A DNA stretch of 64,000 nt from Tretioscincus oriximinensis (GCA_022410635.1 JAJVDF010000280.1:1267136-1331135); one strand, 5' to 3'. Numbered from the stretch's first letter, positions 34,791 to 47,876 are shown. The notes: generated from the sequence alone by a model not told the origin. A program made the numbers and translations.

Positions 34791-37480
34791 TGTTTTTAAA
34801 TAAGATCAACCTACCCTCCCACTCTCCTAGCAGGATATTCTCAGACTATAAGAAACAAAGGCCTAGGTGAACAATTAGGTTTTAACCAGGTGCCGAAAAC
34901 AATTTTGGTTTTTCTTTGAATATGGTTGGACCTTCTCTTGATATCTTCTCTTGCGCAAACTATTGATGTGATGAATTGGTTCACATTCAAACTGATTTAA
35001 ATTGGACATGGGTGTTGGGAGAGGTTCAAATCTGAACCACCACACATTTTGCCTTTATAAAAAAAATAGAATTTGAACCAACAAACAGAATATTCAGCCA
35101 TATCTTTTGATAACATGTTAATTGATCTGAGTTTAAAAGATTTTGAATTGCTTGCTTGAGGTAAGCTGCTTTAATTTAATATATAGGTGTACTGTACATA
35201 ATTGCAGAAAATATTAGTGAATTCCAGAGAGCAAGAGAGAAACAAACAAAACCCTTCTCTCTTGTGTTTCTGCAAGGATATGATCCAGTGAGTGGTAATG
35301 TTTTGCAAATTCCTAGGGTAAAGGAATGTCAATGACGTAGACTGCAAAACAAATTGCTAGTTGAATCAGGATATAATACTAGTGAGAGAATCTATAATTG
35401 GTTATTTCTCTCATGGAACATCATTGAAATAGTACAGTTGCCAAGCAGGAAAAAAAAGTGCTATGGAATTTGTGTTTGGGGAAATTTATGCTTCTCTTAC
35501 TGTCTCTCCTTATTTTCAGCCTTTATCTACACTCACTTTGCAAATTCCCTCTTCTTTTGAAAAATTACAGATTGACTGACACAGTTTAAGATCACAAAGA
35601 AATTGTGTCCACTTTAGCCCAGCAGTCTTAGAAGAAATTTGTGATCATATTACAAAGGCTTTTCAAAGGATAAAGACTATAGAGATTCTAAAGAAAAAAC
35701 TGAATATTCATCTTACTGTGAGTGAATGGCTGAAAATGTAGCAACAAAAACAGATTATCTCTTGGGCACTTTCCAGATTTGAAATAAACTCCATGATCTT
35801 CTTGGCACTGCATATATCTGTGACATTCCCAACGCAATGTTAGCTGCAATACACATGGCAAATATAAAAGCAATGCTGGGGTTTTATGATACCTCAATGT
35901 CTACTGAGCTGCATACAAAATTGCCCTAATGGGGACTCCCAGGAATCAGGTAAACATTTGAGAAAAACAATAAGGAAAGAACACTGGTGCTTGGCTAGCT
36001 CCTGTGAAGTGATTTCATATCCCCAGATTTGCAGGTAAGAGTCAGGATTTGTAGAAGTCATCTGATGAAAAAATAGAAGAGGTAACTTCATGACATTGCT
36101 TATATTTTGTATTGTCTATTGCTGTCTTGGAGATGACCTTACGCTACAAAGTCAGCTAGACTTGTGGCCACACAGAAGAAAGACTATTCCTGGGACTAAC
36201 AGCAAACACAGATTATTTTCAACCTAGCCACACCTGCAGGGTGCCAGGCTGCTACTAGAAGAGAAGTTGAAATCGCTGCTAGTTCTATTGTTGTAGATGT
36301 CCCTGTTATAGCTATCTTAAAGATTAGCTCCAGCTACTAAACTCACCCCCATCTCACTGCATTTCCTGCTGAAGCCTTATGGAGAACCGTTCTCATTTCC
36401 AATTGGGACTGTTTCTTGCAGCGAACTGAGTCAGTCTTTTTCTGAACCAATCAGAAAAAGGGAGCCTGAAGAAAAGCCTGAAATGGAATTTCAGAACTGG
36501 TGGTCTAAGGAAGGCTTCTATTCAGACAAAGGTTGCATGTATATTGACGTTTCCCATCTCAATCGTAGGATCTTCACGATGGTTCAGTTCCACACGACAA
36601 TGGAGCTTTTGTTCTCCTCCTGGGACCCACTTGTACTAAGCTCCATTGTTGCGGAATAAAGAAATGGCTGATATTCTCTGGCACCAGCTCAAAATGGCTG
36701 CTGCTTCCATTGGAAAGTTGCTTTCAACCCTTGGTTGCTCTGTCAATGTGAGAAGATGCCACTCAATCAAGACTTCAGATCGAGCTGTTTGACACATGTG
36801 GTGTTGACTTCCTGGTCCTCTGTGTGTGTTCCTCTCGCTAGTTCCACACTGACTTTGAAGGTCAGTATATGCAGGCAGGCGACTGGGGTATGCCGGTGTT
36901 TCACCCCCTTTCATGATTTACCTCATCATGTGCATGGGGCCTAAGGCTAAAGTTGGTGTAATCACTGCCAATATTAATGTCAGAATGCAAATATTGCATG
37001 TATTTATAAAATAAGAATTAAGATTGATTCTGGACATCCCTCCCCCCCAAAAAAATAAAAAATAAAAATCTTGACATTGTGTTTTTATGCATCAGTTTAA
37101 GGGCATCAGGTAGCAAAATTATTAAATAGTGTGCAGAGATTTCCAAAAGAAGGGAGTGGGAGGGAGACTTGATAGTGCAAGCACAGAAACCTGCAACTCT
37201 TATGGTAGGCTTGGCTCTGGCCCCATCTGGTGACCTAAACATGAACATGTAGTGCAGTGAAAGGTCCACCTTTTTACTTGAAGCAACAAACACATGATAA
37301 TGCACTGAACATCATACACTTCAGCGGTTCCTCGTTGTAAGGGAGAGCCTGTTCCTGCTGCTTGGTCACAATCAGAAACATATTACTGCTGGGTTGCTTG
37401 CATGGAATGCAGTGCATAAAGTTTGTTAATGCGAGTAACACATAAGAGATTCCAGCCTTTCTGCACTGAACTTTATTATG
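34791..37480. other. Intergenic, no gene seen
   Basis: No supportable gene. The + frame at 36735-36944 and the minus frame at 36636-36914 overlap each other and resemble nothing I know. Confidence 0.4.
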
Positions 37481-37482
37481 AA

Positions 37483-37535
37483 TTTTATCCCAGAATAGGG
37501 GTCTGCAATCCACAGGCTAATGCAGATTATTACAG
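37483..37535. repeat. Half of a foldback MITE family A element (degenerate)
   Basis: TTATCCCAGAATAGGGGTCT, GCAATCCACAGGCTAATGCAG follows the inner order of family A (CCCAGAATAGGGGCCTGCCATCCACATGCTAGTGTAG). No second arm was found. Confidence 0.4.
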
Positions 37536-38670
37536 GTCTTCAGACCTTAGGCGGCATGAACAGTTATTTAAATGTAGCTCTAAACTCCTGCAGGGCCAGT
37601 GAACAGCATGTGGCCATTTACAGAACATTATATGCTGTTTGCTAAACCTTTACAAAAATAGGAGGTGGCGTTTAGTCTCAGCTGGGTCTGTGTCATGTGG
37701 CTTACATTAAAGGCCATGGGTACACTTTCTGTTCCAGGTCCTATTTGTGCACAAATATACTTCATTTGCTATAGTAAGCTTTGAGATAGGAAAACAGGGT
37801 GTTCCAGAAATATTTTGGAAACAAGCTGGAGGTACTTTCTATCCGTGGAATGTATATTCAGAAGGTTAATTCTTCAGTCTTGCTTGGAGTCTCTAAAAAT
37901 TAGATCAGCCTGGAAATCTGGAAATTCTTCAGAACAGAACTCCTATTGCCTTGACCAGTGGCCATCACACTAGGGACTGCTGGGAGATGCAACCCAGCAA
38001 CAATAAGAAGGTCACAAATAAAAGTAAATAAAACATGAACACGTGTGGGTATACTAACCTTAAATCCTGAGTAGATCTTCTGTCAGCAAAAAAAGTATAC
38101 AGTATACAAAATAAAATCACAATAGTGAACTCTCCTCGACCTGCTTTGCTTTCAATCATAACAAGGCATAATGTTAGTGCAGAATATTATGGCATAGAAA
38201 TGGCTGTGTCTCCTCAGTCTACGTCCCTCCATGTAATGGAGTCCCTGTACACAAATGGTCAATTATGCCAAATGAGAAAAAGTACATATGCCTCTCAAGA
38301 AATACGCATTTGATCTTTAAAAAAGCAAAAACTATGAATGTAAATTAGGGAGAGGGGAATCTATCTTGGGCTTACCTTTTTCATAGAGGACTTTAACATG
38401 TTTTACTTATATTTCTACCCAGAACCAGGTTAAGCAACTGAAATTACAGATATTTAAATTTATGTAACTCTATGAAACCTTTATCATGCTGGGTATCGAA
38501 ATTTTGTTGGGTTTTTTTTTGAGTAATTCAACAGTATGCAAAAAAGAAAAGGAGCCATAAAATTATAGGAGGGTCTAATTAACACCTTCTGTTAGCCTTC
38601 AGTCTATAGAACTTCCTCCCTCCCAGAATTGCAGCAGATATCATAACTATGTATACTTAGAAAGCTGGTA
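37536..38670. other. Intergenic, no gene seen
   Basis: No recognised gene or element. Confidence 0.4.
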
Positions 38671-38985
38671 AAGGCACACCTATTTACCTTGGCCATTGGC
38701 TGAGGAAACAGCTACCCATTTTCAGATACTGCTGCTGTTCTTAGTGCATTCTTTTAAATCTGTTTTAACTGTTTGATAGATTTCAGCGAAACTGTCATGT
38801 TAGTCTGGGTCCATAATATCTAGCAACGAGGACTCCTAGCACCTTAGACTTGTTAATCTCTAAGGTGCTATGAGATCCTCTTGCTTTTTTACAGTTGTAT
38901 CTCACCCTGATGCCTTTGGGTATATGGCCAGATAAAAATATAAACATAGAAATAAATATAAAAACAAATAAAATTCAGCATTGTA
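38671..38985 (+). mobile_element. LINE 3' UTR with a nested PLE-like palindrome
   Basis: The outer element reads AAAGCTGGTAAAGGCACACC... up to GTTTTAACTGTTTGATAGA and resumes TTACAGTTGTATCTCACCCT... CCTTTGGGTATATGG and A-rich end. Between them, about 38779-38888, lies ACTGTCATGTTAGTCTGGGT and an inverted pair (CTCCTAGCACCTTAGAC / TCTAAGGTGCTATGAGATCC), the motif set of 729-968. Confidence 0.5.
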
Positions 38986-39807
38986 TTGAGGTTTTCTAAA
39001 TGTCTCCCAAAACCCTACAAGAGAGACCTTGCTTTAGAAGCACTAACCCAGTTTAGTCTAGCACCTGAAATTCAGAGATATATAGGAAAGCTCAGAATAA
39101 CATATATTTATTCATTTGTTCCTCCTTAGATATGGAGAATGGAATGGCCAGGAGCTCCATCTCACAGAGTTGCATCCAAATAGGTTCAATAATCCACTAG
39201 AAAGTTGAATTTCTGTTACATTTGCCTCATCATGCTGTTATATAAACTGGTCAATTGCTGGATTTAAAGCTGATTATCCAGATTTTTGATGAACTGGGAA
39301 AACCAACCTGTCAAGGTGGTGGCAAAAAGGCTGTGCTGTGCGGATAGTTCTGTCAAGAAATAGACATGGGTGAGAGGTGAATGAATTTGATATGCAGCAA
39401 ACTACCCAACAAAATTGTTGTCATGAGTGTATGCCACATGATTAAAAAGCTGACAGGGTGACAAAAGAATATCTTAGTTACAGAGCCACATTAAAATTGG
39501 TAAATCAATAAACCTGATTAACAGGAAATCCTGGAATAAACAAGTGCCTTGTGGATACAGAGGGCAATGCTCAATAATCTTCTTCTTTGTTATCTCAACA
39601 ATAATGGTGCCCCCTAGTGGCAGTTTAGGAAGGGAAGGAGAAATAAAACTATGATTAAAACTAGTGAGAATTTCCATGAGGTGTGTTGGTTCCTTTGCAA
39701 TTAAAAAAAACAGCCCAAATGCAACTCTGCCACAGAGGTATTTCATTTTATTTCCATCTTTGTTCTAGAGGCCATGTGTATCTATGGACATCTTAATTTT
39801 ATTTCAT

Positions 39808-39960
39808 TATTTATTTATTTATTTAATTTATTTATTTAAAGATTTTTACCCCGCCCTTCCCTCCGAAGGTGTCCAGGGCGGCTTACAAAGTTAAAAATTC
39901 AGGTCGTCATGACCTTCACAACATTAAAACCATAAAACACAGTAGGTGGTGTCATTATTA
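39808..39960 (-). repeat. SINE/LINE 3' tail, minus, with (TTTA)n
   Basis: TATTTATTTATTTAATTTAT leads into TTTACCCCGCCCTTCCCTCC, GAAGGTGTCCAGGGCGGCTT ACAA: the reverse complement of a common squamate tail. The head of the element was not identified. Confidence 0.6.
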
Positions 39961-40065
39961 TGCGTGATCTTGGGATGGGGGAGCTTGGGCAACACATACT
40001 CCAAATCCCCACTGTTGGCCTGTAGAAGTCAAGAACTAGATTACATGGTTGTTGAGTTCAAATGA

Positions 40066-40335
40066 GTAATCGCGTAAGAGGAGCCATGCGGAATCAGGCT
40101 GCAGCCTATCCTATTCAATAATCTGCCACACACACAGTGGCCCACCAATTACTTCTGGGCATTCTCAAGTGGAAGTAGTAGGCAAAATCTTCATCTGCTA
40201 TTGACTCCATAAATGACATGTAGAGGAATCCTGCCCATCTCACCCACCTGGAGACTGTACCTAGGCATCCACCCTGACAGCCACTGATAGGCTTGCTTCC
40301 ATGAATTTGCAGAATGGCCTGGTAGACTGCATAGT
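40066..40335 (-). mobile_element. CR1 3' UTR copy, diverged
   Basis: GTAAGAGGAGCCATGCGGAA, TCAGGCTGCAGCCTATCC, CAGTGGCCCACCAATTAC and TCCTGCCCATCTCACCCACC follow the order of the CR1 3' UTR seen at 10634-10870, heavily mutated. Confidence 0.6.
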
Positions 40336-41387
40336 CATCTCCATGTGCAGTTTTTTTTGGCAGAGATACAGAAGTGATTTCTTTGTCTGCTTTCCAGACA
40401 GCTTGTTCTCCTACTGAGTTACAGCCAGTAGGTTATATCAGCTTTTATCAGCCACTTCCTCTGCTCTTACTTCTCACTGCTATGACCTTCACAGCTCTGG
40501 TTAAAAAAAATCAGCTCACTAGCCAGGAAAATAGATTATTTTTCTTCATTATTTTTCTTCCGCTCTTCTTCTTTTTTGATTACGAATGAAGGGTCGGGAG
40601 TGGGGATTGGAAATGAACATTCTCCCTTTTCCAACACTTTCTGTTCTCCGCCTGGTTCTTAAATAATCTAAAGCTGAAATTTTAAAGCACACAATTCTTT
40701 GGAGTCTGGTAGACAGAGCACCCTATGAGTCGCCTTCATTTATTTACAAACCTGTGTGCCTTTCTGCTGCCAGTAAACAGCTCCCATAACCTTGTTGGTT
40801 GTATTTATAGCACCCTGCCTCAGCCCCCACGCCTTGTAGTCAGGTGCTTGTGAGTCAAACTACCACCAGACCCAGCCACCACTGCTATGCAAGGGACAAA
40901 TCAAGTTGTTTATTTATTTTTTTAAGATACGTTTTTATGGAACGTTTTAGGTACAATGGGATGTAAAGAGTGGGATGATTCTCTAAATGTATGTGTATGA
41001 TTCTCTAAATCAGTAAATCCCTTTGGGAGCTTGTTCTTTCTATCATCTTTAAGGTCAATTATGGAGATCCTTTAATGGTACAATCCAAGCATTACATTTT
41101 TTTGAAAATCAATAAAGGTGGGTATGGACCTGTCCCTGAATGCAAAACGTGTTCATCTTTGGGATTACGAAATATGTAAGAGGCAGCAGCACTGGCCATT
41201 GGATTTGCAAATCAATGAAATGAAACACAAAGAGATTTGGAGAAAAAGGCAAGGTCCATGCAACAAGAACCCTTCTTAAGTGGTGATGTCACATGGTTTT
41301 CCTCGGGTTTTTGGCTGAAGTGGCTCTATTCTCCCTTTGCAATATTTATCTGGATTATTTATTTATTCAAGTATGTTCATCTGACTA
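40336..41387. other. Intergenic, no gene seen
   Basis: No recognised gene or element. Confidence 0.4.
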
Positions 41388-41532
41388 TGCCCCTGTCCAC
41401 ACACAGCCTTATTCTGGTCTATATCACAAAATGGGGGCCTGCTATCCATATGCTAGTGTAGACTATGGCATGTGGCTGGCCAAGCTCTGTCCCAAAATAT
41501 TACTCAGAATATGGCTCCATGTGGACTGAGCC
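41388..41532. mobile_element. Foldback MITE family A copy
   Basis: CCCTGTCCACACACAGCCTT, ATTCTGGTCTATATCAC, CCATATGCTAGTGTAGACTA, TGGCTGGCCAAGCTCTGTCC and ATATGGCTCCATGTGGACTG give both arms. The second half of the central palindrome is deleted. Confidence 0.7.
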
Positions 41533-41748
41533 ATGCAGATTTAAATCTATTAGATTTACATGGAATCACACCTTGTAGCTACAGATCTCTTTGTCTTTCA
41601 GTAATTTCAAAGCCCTGCATTTTTTTCAAAAAAAGTCAGCACACAATGTATTCATGGAATCAGATTTAAACTTTAGTGGCAGGAATCTTTCCATGACAAG
41701 GAGTAAGTTGTGGTATACTGCTGATAGGCAGTTGTTGTGCTTGCATTA

Positions 41749-42250
41749 TGAACAAAAGCAAATAAGAACCACCCTGTTGAATCAGATCACAGGCTGTCCA
41801 GTTCAGCCTTCTGCCTCACAAAGTAGCCCACCAGGGCAGTTTCAAGCAGAAGAAGGCAAAATGGCATTTCAGGAATACTGCCTGTTGCTCCAACCTGGAG
41901 GCAGTATCAAGGCATCCATCCTAGTGATACACTTGGCTTCCGTGGATTTGTCNAATCCTATCTTAAAACTATCCAGCCAATCCACCAATGACTTTCTAGG
42001 TAAAAAGAAAATTCCCCTTCTCTGTTCTAACCTTTCTGCCCTTTAGTTCCATAAAGTGCTCCCTGGTTGTGTTGTGTGATAAGACAATTTTTCTGTATTC
42101 ACCTTATCCGTCCNAAGCATGAGTTTACACTTCAATCAGAGAACCTCCTATATGCCATCTGAAGTGCCTGAACAGACCTAGGTGTTGCAGCCTGATTTCA
42201 TAAGGGAGGTGTTCCAACTCCTTGGCCATTCTTGTTGCCTTTTTTTTGCA
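41749..42250 (-). mobile_element. CR1 LINE 3' end, diverged
   Basis: It follows the CR1 copy at 10634 in order (tail, GGCAGTTTCAAGCAGAAGAA, GAATACTGCCTGTTGCTCCA, ACTATCCAGCCAATCC, CTTTCTGCCCTTTAG, TTCATAAGGGAGGTGTTCCA), with many substitutions and several deletions. Confidence 0.75.
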
Positions 42251-43020
42251 TGTATTCCATATGAGTTTATATGGAAGCAGAGCACTTCTAGTCTGCAGAT
42301 ATTAGTGCCTGCCTCCCTTCCATCCTCCCATACAGTCTAGGGATGTTTATCTTTCCTTGATTTGGGTGGTTTTGTAATTTTGTGCAGACTGTGCTACTCT
42401 AGAACTTCAGAGCAACAGAAGATACCCTGTTGAAGGAAGTTGACGAATCGTAAAACTTTTTTTAAAATGGGACTTGTGTACCACATAGTTTATGGGAAGG
42501 GAATCATGTAAGTACTATATTTCACTATGTTGAAAATGTAGTCATGAAGCAGGCAGAGAGTGGGTCAAAAAGACTGTGCTCATAAAAAACGGATTTAACT
42601 TATTTGGAAATATAAGTCACAGCCTGCGTAGGCTTTGTACAAATTGACCAGTGTTGCTTTTGCATGAAATCTGCATTTCACATCTCTGCTTAACTGTGCA
42701 TCCCATATGTGCCTGTTTCCATGTGAAAGGCTCCTTGATCTTTTGCTTTCAAGAGCTTACATTACCCAAGGAAGCATACAGCCGCACAAGGGATTATCTT
42801 TCTCCATAACGCACCATTCACGGAGGCTTAAACAATCGCCTATGAGGTACGTGACCCAGCAGTGCCACTCCCTTTTGTGGGGTGCACATTAATCTTCTGA
42901 CACAGCTAAAACACACTAGGGATGCAGGGTGAATGGTAATCTGAGTGTGTTTTCAAAACACGTTGNAGACTTGGACTCTTGCAGGGCTGCATCATGAGTC
43001 AGCGACACACTTAAATCATT
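42251..43020. other. Intergenic, no gene seen
   Basis: No recognised gene or element between two CR1 copies. Confidence 0.4.
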
Positions 43021-43281
43021 AAAACTAGACAGGTTTATGGACACTAAGGGTATAAATGGATACTAAGATAGTTGTCTGGATGTCGCCTCCGGGATGGAGC
43101 AACAGGCAGGACTTTTGAAATACCATTTGCAGGGAGTCACGAACAGGAGCAGCATATTTTGCTTACCTCTGTTCGGACTGCCCAGGTGCATCTGGTGGGC
43201 CTTTGTGTGACACAGAATGCTGGACTCGATGGGCTGTGGCCTGATCCAGTATGGCTCTTCTTATGTTCTTATGTTCTTATT
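43021..43281 (+). mobile_element. CR1-clade LINE, short 3' end
   Basis: It starts AAAACTAGACAGGTTTATGG (the last codons of ORF2, TRQVYGH-frame equivalents) and runs through the 3' UTR (GGATGGAGCAACAGGCAGGA, GGGCTGTGGCCTGATCCAGT) to CTTCTTATGTTCTTATGTTC. It is 5'-truncated at the end of ORF2 and nearly identical to the copies at 30714 and 59202. Confidence 0.88.
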
Positions 43282-43519
43282 GTTCCATATTCAGCCACAC
43301 TCCTCCGCTCAGGCATTTATTTAGGGTGAGGATAAATTCAAAACCTCCAAGGGCACATCTGACTAAAGCAGAATCTGAATATTCACCCTTTCATTGTTAC
43401 AGCCCCCTTTGTTTAGACTGGGATTCAGTTTGTATTCAGACTAGGACAACTTTCCTATTTGACAAAACTAGGGCCCTGATCTCATCTTTACTTTTAAACC
43501 ACCATCAATTCATCTTCCG

Positions 43520-43584
43520 TCCTAAAGACCTTCGGGTATAGGGCGGGGTATAAGTATAAATAAATAAATAAATAAAATAAATAA
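43520..43584 (+). repeat. SINE/LINE tail with (AAAT)n
   Basis: CCTAAAGACCTTCGGGTATA then GGGCGGGGTATAAGTATAAATAAATAAA, the same tail as the Sauria SINE at 15193. The head is not recognisable. Confidence 0.6.
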
Positions 43585-43866
43585 AGAATGTATTTTGTCT
43601 GGGTTTTTCCCCTGGACTAAACTCCATTCTTTCACATTGAAAAAGAACCAAAGATTTAAAAGTAAAGGGACCGACATGGTCATAGGCACTTTCAGATAGC
43701 ATATGAAAACCCAGAAGCTGGACACATATAAGGGAACTAGAAGCCCAAAGTAGCTCAAGCCAACAAAGCAAATTGTGCAAACTGAGGATGCACCCACACC
43801 ATCGTGTAAAGTTGCAGCAACTTGCTGGAATGAGCGCTTGCTCCTGAGCCAGCGGTAAAGCACCCA

Positions 43867-44192
43867 GGACCTGACTTCACTGAGCCTTATTCTGGGCTAT
43901 AGCTCAAAATAAGATCTTGCCACCCACATGCTAGTGTAGACTACGTCATGCCCTGAGAGCCAGTTTGGTGTAGTGATTAAGAGTGTTGGACTCTTATCTG
44001 GTATTCTCCTAGTTCAGTTCTACACTCCTCCATGAAGCCGGTTGAGAAAGATCCTTAGGATTCTCTCAGCCCCACCCATTTCACATAGTCCATTGTGGAG
44101 AAAGCAACAAAAGCTATGTGCGCCACCCTTTATTCAAGCTCTGTCCTGAGACATAGCCCAAGATAAGGCTCAGTGCAGAAAGAGCTATAGTT
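43867..44192. mobile_element. Foldback MITE family A interrupted by a Sauria SINE
   Basis: The left arm (TTCACTGAGCCTTATTCTGG, GCTATAGCTC, CCACATGCTAGTGTAGACTA) ends near 43954, where a Sauria SINE begins. The right arm (AGCTCTGTCCTGAGACATAG, CCCAAGATAAGGCTCAGTGC) resumes near 44135. The MITE is therefore older than the SINE. Confidence 0.75.
43955..44133 (+). mobile_element. Sauria SINE, 3'-truncated, nested in the MITE
   Basis: GAGAGCCAGTTTGGTGTAGT, GTGTTGGACTCTTATCTGGT, CTCCATGAAGCCGGTTGAG, CTCAGCCCCACCCATTTCAC and AGCTATGTGCGCCACCC match the copy at 15193. The tail after GCCACC is missing. Confidence 0.85.
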
Positions 44193-44361
44193 GTTCACAA
44201 TATATTGCTTCAATTACCACTTTATGAATCCCTGCTTTATAAGNAAAAATTTGGTCCAGGATTCCATTGGCAAACCCAGACACAGACCCTGTTTTAGACT
44301 CTAATCATGGAGGCGAATTACTCCTCTCTTGTCAATAATTGCCATCATGCTCTGTAATCCT

Positions 44362-44475
44362 ATNATTCATTTATTTATTTGCATTTATACCCCGCCCTAT
44401 ACCCGAAGGTTTCAGGGCAGCCAACAATAAAAACATCAGTACAAAATTAACATTAAAACAGTTATAAAACAGTAT
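44362..44475 (-). repeat. SINE/LINE tail, minus
   Basis: CATTTATTTATTTGCATTTA then TACCCCGCCCTATACCCGAA, GGTTTCAGGGCAGCC: reverse complement of the GGGCGGGGTATAAAT tail family, extended by an A-rich stretch. Confidence 0.6.
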
Positions 44476-45329
44476 CTAGAATAAAACACAGTATCTAGAT
44501 AAAAAGTAAGTGTAACACAATTGTACAACCTTGGAAAGTCATGTTTTACTTCCTGAAAACCATTTTTGTACTGGCATCACTTCCAGAAACCTTCTGGAAC
44601 TTGGCAGAAACTGTTTCAGCAGAGGACAAACGTTTGGGAGGGGTGGGGGGGATGGTATTATGTGGTTCAGCACCCATGATTCCCAGCAATGAGTTTCTGC
44701 TGCTGTACAAATTTTGTCTGAGCTGTTTCCGTTTCACAATAACTCCACTAACAGTTGACCAGGACACTGCAGCCGGGCAGAAATGTCACAAATTGATCTG
44801 TTACACAAATTGATCTGCTACAAAGAAGTCATCAGATGAAAATCAGTGACCTCTTCTGTACAGCCAGTGGTACCGTCATGGTTTGTCCAAATGACTGCAT
44901 GTCCACAAGTTTTGTTTTTTTACCTGACACTGATCAACAATAAGGGGGAAACAACATACAGTAATTCTTGATATATAGGGCAGGTTTTCACTCCTCCAAA
45001 AGAACAAGAAACAACATTTGGAGCACTCCTAAATTAATAATTATCCTTTGAGACTCAAGTGACCTTTTCAGGTAAGTGGCTATTACAAGCATTGACTAGA
45101 CTACATGGGCAGGAATAATCTTAACAATACTCAGAATTGTCTAAGGAATAACAACCCTGTATTTAGATCAGGGCTGTGAAGGAGACGGCAAGGAGCCAAT
45201 TCTAGGTTACTAAAGTCAGTAACTGACTCTGATTCCAACTCCTAATAAAATTCTGTATAATACAGATATGTTTTGTTTTCAAGCAGCTGTAGTGCTGGAA
45301 TCAAAGGCACTTTGGGGTTACTAGTGTTG
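44476..45329. other. Intergenic, no gene seen
   Basis: The overlapping open frames at 44541-44813 (+) and 44546-44767 (-) have no recognised family. No element boundary. Confidence 0.35.
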
Positions 45330-45440
45330 CCTTCTTCTGTTCAGACTACCCAGGTGCAATTGATGGGCCTCTGTGTGAGACAGAATGCTGAACTAGATGG
45401 ACTCTGGGCTGATTCAGGAGGGCTCCTCTTTTGTTCTAAA
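45330..45440 (+). mobile_element. CR1 3' tail fragment
   Basis: CTTCTGTTCAGACTACCCAG, GTGCAATTGATGGGCCTCTG, ACAGAATGCTGAACTAGATG and CTCCTCTTTTGTTCTAA match the CR1 3' UTR end in order. Confidence 0.7.
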
Positions 45441-45845
45441 TAAGGGAGTCNGAGTTGAAGGTTTTATGCATTAATTCCAAACCCTGATTTAGACTAGAGT
45501 ATGTTTGCTTAGGGACATGCTTATGCCCATGTTTATAAATGTATTGGTTGCCATTTAAAAATATTAAATCTCACTTAGGGGACATATTTTGGCATATAAG
45601 ATCCTAACTGCTTGGGATAAGATTATGTTATATGTTGCCCACTAAAAAACACGAAAATCACTTTGATCACCTAGGAAGATTCCATGAAGGANTATCATCT
45701 TGCATTAATTTGCATTTGAGCTACTTCTAAAGGGGTAGCCCAAGCCTTAGAATGTTATTTTCTCTGATATTCTGGAGGTATCCATAATAATATCTTTTAG
45801 TTGTTGGAAGAAAAAAATTCTTTTTTGCTGCATAGAGGTGTCATG

Positions 45846-46064
45846 TAGGCTGACCAGATGACCCCTTTTGGGAGGGGGAGGGGTTAGAAACCCGGTTTTG
45901 GAGTGCCTCATGGTTTTTGCTGAGAATTTTTTTTTTTTCAAAAAAAGATTTCTTTTCAAAAAAAATTATTTTTTAAGTTTTTTTCCCTCAGGAAAAACCG
46001 GGAGGCAACGCAAAACCGGTTTTTCAACCCCCCCCCCCCCCAAAGGGGTTATCTGGTCAGCCTA
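45846..46064. mobile_element. Foldback MITE family B, copy 4
   Basis: It begins TAGGCTGACCAGATGACCCC and ends GGTTATCTGGTCAGCCTA. The arms contain AACCCGGTTTTGGAGTGCC and GCAAAACCGGTTTTTCAACC, around a long T/A-rich centre and a C14-type run. Confidence 0.83.
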
Positions 46065-46269
46065 CATTGGAGTCAATCAGGAACAGAAGAGCCTGTGTCC
46101 CAATGTGAGTTTCCTTGTTTACTTCCTATAAAGTATTCTTAGGTATATAAAATACACAAATAATTTGAATAGAATTCTCATGTTTTAAACACTTGTAACA
46201 AAAGGTTTATACTTCACTATATGTTGAGGAAATCAATGAAGACACAATGATTTACTCTAACAGTTTTCC

Positions 46270-46390
46270 CTTCCCTCCTTTAGGCACTGTTACTGTTTTT
46301 AGTGTATTCATTTTATATTTTGTTTGTATTACTACAACCCACCCATAGACNTTTGGGCATAAAGATAAAATGTAAACCAGTAATTTAAAC
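46270..46390 (+). repeat. LINE 3' UTR/tail fragment
   Basis: GGCACTGTTACTGTTTTTAG through TTTTGTTTGTATTACTACAACC to a degraded CCATAGACNTTTGGGCATAAAG tail. Confidence 0.5.
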
Positions 46391-47870
46391 AATGAACAAA
46401 AAATGCTAATCAATAGTTTGANCATTACACTAGATCCCAAATTCCAATTCACTTTACTTTGCATTATACTGTAAACCACTGTTTAAAGGAAGTTGCATGC
46501 TAAGCTCTGGTTCCTCCAACTCTAGACAACATTATTATAGTAAATAGTTTATTTGATCAGTCATATGACCATTGCAAAATACAGATAAAAGTATAAAGAC
46601 TTCAACTATACTTTTTAAAACAGATTAGAAACGGGGCATCTAATCATAGTGATTTACCACCATATAATAAAACTTTTACACAGTCTTTATGCGTGTAAAG
46701 AGTTATGTACTATTTGTAATGATAAGATTTTGACTGTGTACATTTAGCTTTAGTCAAGGGCGGCTAGGTCAATTGTTGGACATTTCCGAGGAACATGCTG
46801 CTTTCAGAAAAATCTTAGATAAAACAAACCTAACAGCTCATGATTCAATATATAGAATTATAATGTCAACAGTTCATTATCAGTCAGTCCCTGCTGTTGA
46901 GAAANAGGGAAAATGACTTTCTTACTTTTGTGGCTCATTAAGCACTTTTACCTTTCTTGGAGAGATTCCAACCTTTTTGCTGTCAGCCAACAACATACAG
47001 TATCTTTCTCTTGTAGAGACATATGGTTACTTGGCTATCATTATGATGTACTTGGAATTATTAAAATTGNCTTCATCATACTGGCTTTCGTAAGATGATT
47101 TACATTCTATATTCTATCAGCCTCGTTCATTTTTGTTTATAAACTCTCTGCCCAGATAGTTGAAAAGAGAACTAAATTAAAAACTCTTTTGGTCCTTTGT
47201 ATAATTTAACACTTAGGCTTCTAGGAGGGATTTAAGCTGCAATTTTTCATCTCAAAAGCTGCAAAAGTTACATTGATGAATTTGAGAACAAACCATTTCA
47301 TCACCTTGTTGTCTGATGAAAACTTCTGAATAACTCAAAAACTTACTACATTTTTGTGACTTGTATTTCATCTAAAAATAATACTGCTTTTTATTCCTTT
47401 TTTNNAAAAAATACTACCAGCAAGACATGCTGGTCCACCATCTAGTGATCAAAAGATGATTTGTACATACAATATTTCTCAAATCCATCGTCAAATACAA
47501 TTTCTCCAGCAATCTTTTCGGGTTTAAAAAGGGGGGGGGTGACCTTTCTGTGGACAAAAAGTCTTGCCGCAAACAGCTGCTATAAAGTTTGGCTGTTAAG
47601 TGAAAAAGCACAGAGGCTTAAAGNGATAAGAAAACGATTTGAATAGTACTTATCAGAAGTCTTAATAAGCAAAATTGGCAAACTGGTAACTAAAAAGAGA
47701 GTTCATAACTTTCATTAATGAAGTCCGATGTATTTTCCGCCCTAGGGTCTAAAATGGCTNAAAGGCCTGGACAACACAAAACCCCTCATCAGTATAGACA
47801 GATTCCCCCAGCAAAAATGTTTCCTGTGGTCACGNATAATATTTTTAGTACAGATTTTCTAAAAAGGCTT
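46391..47870. other. Intergenic, no gene seen
   Basis: AT-rich DNA. No supportable gene, RNA or clear repeat. Confidence 0.4.
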
Positions 47871-47876
47871 CCTCCC

